Of a stretch of 64,000 nucleotides of DNA, positions 59,856 through 64,000 are shown in pieces; the first letter of the stretch is position 1, and each line of letters begins with the position of its first letter. A program made the translations under genes and the position numbers. The notes beneath the pieces were generated by a model. The model was not told the origin of the DNA. It ran no database searches and saw nothing but the letters and a program-made list of their open reading frames with translations. This DNA comes from Zeaxanthinibacter enoshimensis (GTDB taxonomy: Bacteria; Bacteroidota; Bacteroidia; Flavobacteriales; Flavobacteriaceae), in the NCBI RefSeq assembly GCF_004362865.1, contig NZ_SNYI01000003.1, positions 1 to 64,000 on the forward strand, read 5' to 3'.

Positions 59856-61303
59856 GAAAGCAACTGTTTCTCATACTGATCCTTCTCGGGACTGTGCATG
59901 CGTTTTGCCAACAAAAGCAATTGTTGTACGATCTCAGGTCTGTGCCCCAGGCCCTGTTACTGAACCCGGGGATGCAGCATGATTTTCAATGGTATGCCGG
60001 GATACCCATGCTATCCGGGATCTCTGCGTATGGTGGCTCAAGCGGCATTGCGGTGAATGATATTTTTGCTGCGGATGGGTTGGATTTCACTACTAAGATC
60101 CGCGATAATGCAGTATACAATCTAACAAAAAGGGATGAATTCAGTTCTACCTACCAGGTCGAGGTGTTTAACCTGGGATGGCGTGGGAGGAACAGGCCGC
60201 AGAATTTTTATTCCATGGGCCTCTACCACGAAGGGGGATTTATACTCTACTGGCCGCAGGACCTGGCAATTCTCGCCTTTGAAGGTAACGCAGACCAGCT
60301 GGGAAGGCGTTTCAGTTTAGAACACCTTAAGACACGGGGGGATTTCCTCAATGTGTTCCATATTGGTCTGAACAGGACGGTAAACGAAGAATTGAGTATA
60401 GGCGTCAGGGGGAAGTTGTACTCGGGAATGCTCAGTTATTCTAGTATAGGCAATTCTGGGTACTTCGTAACAGAACAAGGGCAGAACAACCTGAGGGCTA
60501 ATACCATTGTTGCTGATATGGCTTTGAGAACGTCGGGCTGGGACAGGATCAGGGAAGTCCTGGATGATGACAGCATAGATGATTTAACCGGTATCCGGCA
60601 GCACCTGATCAAAAGAGCCTTCCTGGGAGGCGACCTGGGGGTGGGACTGGATCTAGGTTTTTCCTATAACCTGAACCCGCAAACAACAATAACCGGCAGT
60701 ATCCTGGATATCGGCCTGATGTACCATGCCGGAGATCCCTTTAGTTACACGTTAAAGGGAAGTGCTACGGTAGAAGGAATAGAAGTGATCCTCCCGGATG
60801 CTTTGTTAGATCCCGATGCTGATTTCTGGCAGAACCTTGTCGACGATATAGAAGGGATCGTTCCCTTCGGAGATAACCGGAATTCCTACATCAGTTTCCG
60901 CCCTACGCAGTTATACGCTTCTCTGCGGTATGATTTCGGGCAGCCAGGGGAGGGCCTGGGATCCTGTGATTGTGATTACCGGAACCCGGGCAGGAAAGCG
61001 GCAATCTATTATCGCAATGCCGTGGGCGGGCAGCTCTATATGATCAACAGGCCCCGTGGGCCACAAGCGGCGCTTACAGCTTTCTACCAACGTCGTTTTG
61101 GAAACACCCTTACCCTTAAAGCGACCTATACGGCGAGTAAGTTTACGTATACTAATCTCGGTGCCGGAATCTCTGCGCAGGCAGGACCGGTGAATTTTTA
61201 CCTGATGGCAGACAACCTGCTGGCATTACGGGATGTCAGTGGAGCGCAATATGCCTCTTTCCAGTTAGGCTTAAATATCATATCTTGGGGACGCAATAAT
61301 TAA
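59852..61303 (+). CDS. DUF5723-like outer-membrane beta-barrel protein
   Basis: The 483-residue protein has a signal peptide (MRKQLFLILILLGTVHAFC) and then sequence typical of the Bacteroidota DUF5723 / PorP-like family: QALLLNPGMQHDFQWYAGIP near residue 30, repeated amphipathic strands, and a C-terminal NFYLMADNLLAL. It is likely an outer-membrane or secretion-associated protein. It is the middle gene of a coupled trio. Confidence 0.78.
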   Translation: MRKQLFLILILLGTVHAFCQQKQLLYDLRSVPQALLLNPGMQHDFQWYAGIPMLSGISAYGGSSGIAVNDIFAADGLDFTTKIRDNAVYNLTKRDEFSSTYQVEVFNLGWRGRNRPQNFYSMGLYHEGGFILYWPQDLAILAFEGNADQLGRRFSLEHLKTRGDFLNVFHIGLNRTVNEELSIGVRGKLYSGMLSYSSIGNSGYFVTEQGQNNLRANTIVADMALRTSGWDRIREVLDDDSIDDLTGIRQHLIKRAFLGGDLGVGLDLGFSYNLNPQTTITGSILDIGLMYHAGDPFSYTLKGSATVEGIEVILPDALLDPDADFWQNLVDDIEGIVPFGDNRNSYISFRPTQLYASLRYDFGQPGEGLGSCDCDYRNPGRKAAIYYRNAVGGQLYMINRPRGPQAALTAFYQRRFGNTLTLKATYTASKFTYTNLGAGISAQAGPVNFYLMADNLLALRDVSGAQYASFQLGLNIISWGRNN

Positions 61304-61312
61304 AGGTACCCC

Positions 61313-62164
61313 ATGATCAGAAATCTCCTGTCTTTTATAATAATGCTGACGGTGTGTGGCTCAATATCAGCCCAATTGAATCCTTATAAATATGTGATCG
61401 TACCGGTCCAGTTCGAAGCTTTTGACCAAACTAACAAGTATTCGAGCAGTACCCTGGTAAAATATCTCTTGCAGCAGGAAGGAATACTAGTCGCATATGA
61501 CAATGACCTGCCGGCCGATTTAGCATCTAACCGCTGTTTGGGTCTCAAGCTGAAGATGGAGGATAATTCCGGCATGTTCAGTACCAAGGTCAGGTTTATC
61601 TTCAGGGATTGCAACGGGGCTGAGGTGTTTACCACCAAAACGGGTTCCAATAAAATAAAAGATTATAAAGAAGCTTATGCCGCTGCGATACGGGAAGCAC
61701 TGCAGTCTGTAAGTGCCCTGGGCTATCAGTACCAGCCCGCGGCAGAGGACAAAGATAAAGGGGTTACGGTGAGTTTTAAGGACGATGTTAGAAGTGTGGA
61801 GGAAAAGACTGCCGGGGATAAGGCAGTGATACAGGAAGCTACACCCGAAGCTCAGCGTTATGAAGATAAAAGGCCGGTTCCCTCTACTTATACCAAAGCA
61901 GGGGGTATTGCCACGGGTTCTTCCAGGGAAGCTGATGATCTTTCTTCGGAAGTTTTGTATGCGCAAACCACAGATACCGGTTACCAGCTGGTGGACAGCA
62001 CTCCTGCAATCCGCGTCAGGCTTTTTAAGACCTCTATGCCCCAGGTATACCTGGCCACTTATGGAGAACTCCAGGGATTGGTCTATGAGAAGGACGGGAC
62101 CTGGACCTGGGAATATTATACCGGCGATACTTTAGTTACCAAAGAACTAAACATCAAGTTCTAA
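61313..62164 (+). CDS. Secreted protein of unknown function
   Basis: The 283-residue protein has a signal peptide ending ISAQ and a first domain (residues ~20-145) of mixed alpha/beta character (NPYKYVIVPVQFEAFDQ, VRFIFRDCNGAEVF). A low-complexity linker rich in Glu, Lys and Asp follows, and then a small C-terminal domain ending [13 protein letters not shown]. No family is recognised. It starts 9 nt after the DUF5723 gene, suggesting a shared operon. The end overlaps rarA's end by 4 nt. Confidence 0.72.
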   Translation: MIRNLLSFIIMLTVCGSISAQLNPYKYVIVPVQFEAFDQTNKYSSSTLVKYLLQQEGILVAYDNDLPADLASNRCLGLKLKMEDNSGMFSTKVRFIFRDCNGAEVFTTKTGSNKIKDYKEAYAAAIREALQSVSALGYQYQPAAEDKDKGVTVSFKDDVRSVEEKTAGDKAVIQEATPEAQRYEDKRPVPSTYTKAGGIATGSSREADDLSSEVLYAQTTDTGYQLVDSTPAIRVRLFKTSMPQVYLATYGELQGLVYEKDGTWTWEYYTGDTLVTKELNIKF

Positions 62165-63438
62165 AGCTTATACTTATCTTTCCAGCGGTTCTTTAAGAAG
62201 GTCTTAATACCCTCTTCCCGGGGATTATTACCTGGCTCGTACAGTGATTTCCCGGCCAGATCATCCGGCATGTACTCTGCGTCTACAAAATTATTGGGGT
62301 GATCATGGGCATATTTGTATTCTTTACCGTATTCCAGGTCTTTCATTAACTGGGTTGGAGCGTTTCTGAGGGCCAGAGGTACAGACAGGTCCCCGGTGGC
62401 TTTCACGACTTGCTGGGCGCGATTGATCGCCATGTAACTCGCATTGCTCTTTGGAGAGGTTGCTAAATAAATGGCGCACTGGCTGAGGATGATCCTTGCT
62501 TCCGGGTATCCTATAGTAGTTACGGCCTGGAAGGTAGTATTGGCCATTACAAGGGCCGTAGGATTGGCCAAACCGATGTCTTCTGACGCGGCAATAAGCA
62601 TTCTCCTGGCAATGAACTTCACATCCTCACCGCCCTCTATCATTCTCGCTAACCAGTAAACCGCGGCATTGGGATCGCTTCCCCGGATCGATTTTATAAA
62701 TGCGGAAACGATATCATAATGCTGTTCCCCGGTCTTGTCATACAGCACAGTATTCTTCTGGATCTTGCTCAGGACCAATTCGTCTGTGATCATTACGGGG
62801 TCCTCGGCTTCGGAGGTTACCAGCAGTTCAAAGATGTTCAGCAGCTTACGACCGTCGCCCCCGGAGAGCCTCAGCAAAGCCTTGGTCTCCTTGAGTTCTA
62901 TCTGCCTTTTCCTCAAGTAGTCGTCTTTCGCCATCGCCCTGTCCAGGAGCGCTACCAGGTCTTCTTTTCCGAAGGCTTTAAGGATATATACCTGGCACCT
63001 GGATAAAAGGGCCGGGATTACCTCAAAACTTGGGTTTTCGGTGGTGGCGCCGATAAGTGTGACCCAGCCTTTTTCGACCGCGCCTAAAAGAGAGTCCTGC
63101 TGTGACTTGCTAAAACGGTGAATCTCGTCTATAAATAGAATTGGGTTTTTGGTGGTAAAGAGCCCTTCTCCTTTCTTCGCTTTCTCTATGACCTCCCTGA
63201 TGTCCTTTACGCCACTGTTGATCGCACTGAGTGTATAGAACGGGCGCTTGCTCTCTTCGGCCATGATCTGGGCCAGGGTGGTTTTCCCGGTGCCGGGTGG
63301 TCCCCATAGTATGAGGGATGGCAACATGCCGCTTTTGATCTGTGTGCTCAGGGCACCGGTGGGCCCCACCAGGTGTTGTTGGCTAATATAGTCGTCCAGG
63401 TTCCTTGGCCTGACCCGTTCTGCAAGAGGTTTATTCAT
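62161..63438 (-). CDS. rarA: AAA+ ATPase RarA (MgsA)
   Basis: From ATG 63438 the protein has 425 residues and begins [20 protein letters not shown], the family N-terminus. Walker A is GPPGTGKTT, Walker B is FIDEIHRF, and a C-terminal helical domain follows ([21 protein letters not shown]). RarA works at stalled replication forks. The ORF can be extended to 63468, but this overlaps a promoter motif (63443-63450) that ends 4 nt before the chosen ATG. Confidence 0.95.
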   Translation of the reverse strand: MNKPLAERVRPRNLDDYISQQHLVGPTGALSTQIKSGMLPSLILWGPPGTGKTTLAQIMAEESKRPFYTLSAINSGVKDIREVIEKAKKGEGLFTTKNPILFIDEIHRFSKSQQDSLLGAVEKGWVTLIGATTENPSFEVIPALLSRCQVYILKAFGKEDLVALLDRAMAKDDYLRKRQIELKETKALLRLSGGDGRKLLNIFELLVTSEAEDPVMITDELVLSKIQKNTVLYDKTGEQHYDIVSAFIKSIRGSDPNAAVYWLARMIEGGEDVKFIARRMLIAASEDIGLANPTALVMANTTFQAVTTIGYPEARIILSQCAIYLATSPKSNASYMAINRAQQVVKATGDLSVPLALRNAPTQLMKDLEYGKEYKYAHDHPNNFVDAEYMPDDLAGKSLYEPGNNPREEGIKTFLKNRWKDKYKL

Positions 63439-63442
63439 AGGG

Positions 63443-63450
63443 CAAAAATA
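63443..63450 (-). promoter_or_regulatory. -7 element 4 nt before the rarA start
   Basis: On the minus strand this reads TATTTTTG, an exact TAnnTTTG match, four bases before the rarA ATG. A TTTG at 63469-63466 on the same strand is 15 nt upstream, a little close for a -33 box. Confidence 0.6.
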
Positions 63451-63529
63451 ACATAAATAGCCCGACAAAAAATGCTGGGCTTTACCGTTAGAACTTAAGA
63501 ATTTTGTTGAAAAAATGTAACTTCAGCCC

Positions 63530-64000
63530 ATGGCAGTGAAGACCCAGTTCCAATATACTCCGGCAGTGATCCTTGTCCCAATGGTCATGGTTCTGCTTAT
63601 GTGGACGGTGTTTTACATCGAAGTGCGCTTTGGTCTTAACCTGAATGAATACGGTGTCTACCCCCGTACGCTTTCCGGCCTGAAGGGAGTGCTGTTCAGT
63701 CCCTTTATCCATGGCTCTGCCAGGCATCTCTACAACAATACCTTTCCCGTGATCATCCTGCTGTCCTCCCTGTTCTATTTCTACAGGGATATTTCCTTTA
63801 AAGTGCTGTTTTGGGGAATAATACTGTCCGGGCTGATCACCTGGGGCATTGGCAGACCTTCTTACCACATCGGAGCGAGCGGGCTTATCTATGTCCTTGC
63901 AAGTTTTATCTTTTTTAAAGGAATACGCACCAGGCATTACCGGCTGGTAGCCCTTTCCTTAGCTGTGGTATTTATCTACGGCGGACTCCTTTGGTACATC
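63530..64000 (+). CDS. Rhomboid family intramembrane protease, 5' part
   Basis: The first 157 codons run off the window end. Several membrane segments are clear. Between the first two lies the family's HLYNN-type sequence after FIHGSARH, and the serine motif GASGLIYVL carries the nucleophile (residue ~117). The rhomboid catalytic His would be beyond the window. It would cut membrane-embedded substrates. It starts divergently from rarA, 91 nt from rarA's ATG. The start MAVKTQFQ is a guess; upstream sequence shows no better ATG. Confidence 0.88.
   Translation, partial: MAVKTQFQYTPAVILVPMVMVLLMWTVFYIEVRFGLNLNEYGVYPRTLSGLKGVLFSPFIHGSARHLYNNTFPVIILLSSLFYFYRDISFKVLFWGIILSGLITWGIGRPSYHIGASGLIYVLASFIFFKGIRTRHYRLVALSLAVVFIYGGLLWYI

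Overview
The window is chromosomal DNA of a member of the Bacteroidota, most likely family Flavobacteriaceae. The evidence is gene content (GldJ and PorV of the gliding and type IX secretion machinery, an ExbB-ExbD-TonB energy module, a 949-residue fused GcvP, a PafA-like phosphatase, a two-lipoyl PDH E2 and an Hpt-Adk fusion) and promoters of the Bacteroidota form TAnnTTTG. Shine-Dalgarno sequences are weak or absent. I cannot assign a genus. Almost all of the DNA is ordinary, densely packed housekeeping sequence. No phage, insertion sequence, CRISPR array or defence island was seen.

Layout. Bases 1-80 are the 3' end of a 5S rRNA gene and its terminator. Bases 136-890 hold no convincing gene but carry a tandem array of 8-9 hairpin units whose stems change sequence while staying base-paired. 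Next come gltB-gltD (minus), an acyl-CoA dehydrogenase (minus), an amino-acid dehydrogenase with nhaD, exbB-exbD-tonB, folC and tRNA-Val(UAC). After the tRNA lie a block of hairpin repeats, a candidate structured leader, a His-rich small protein and a TonB-dependent receptor. A PAS histidine kinase, a stress-type SDR and two membrane proteins lead to tRNA-Val(GAC), which is followed by the same repeat family. Then gldJ-murF (minus) faces porV-cdd-pdhA-pdhC-M28 peptidase-SDR-sprT-manC-DUF389. An MlaFE-type ABC pair, a secreted phosphatase, a FabH-methyltransferase-glycosyltransferase operon, gcvP, an ECF sigma factor with a tiny coupled partner, a rhodanese lipoprotein, an M3 peptidase and purK-purE follow. 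The last part holds hpt-adk, obg, mpl, radC, a polysaccharide-deacetylase-like gene, a HAD phosphatase, a lipoprotein/DUF5723/unknown trio, rarA and a rhomboid protease cut by the window end.

How genes work together. ExbB-ExbD-TonB would energise TonB receptors such as the one at 16218. GltBD and the amino-acid dehydrogenase link ammonium, glutamate and 2-oxoglutarate. PdhA and PdhC supply acetyl-CoA. MurF and Mpl serve peptidoglycan synthesis and recycling. GldJ and PorV belong to the secretion/gliding machinery, but PorU, their usual neighbour, is missing here.

The points most worth a second look are the covarying hairpin array beside the rRNA operon, five genes whose promoter motif lies only 4-5 nt before the start codon (predicted leaderless mRNAs), a structured element upstream of the His-rich protein and TonB receptor, the missing porU, the hairpin repeats shared by the two tRNA-Val loci, and six convergent gene pairs whose stop codons touch or overlap.
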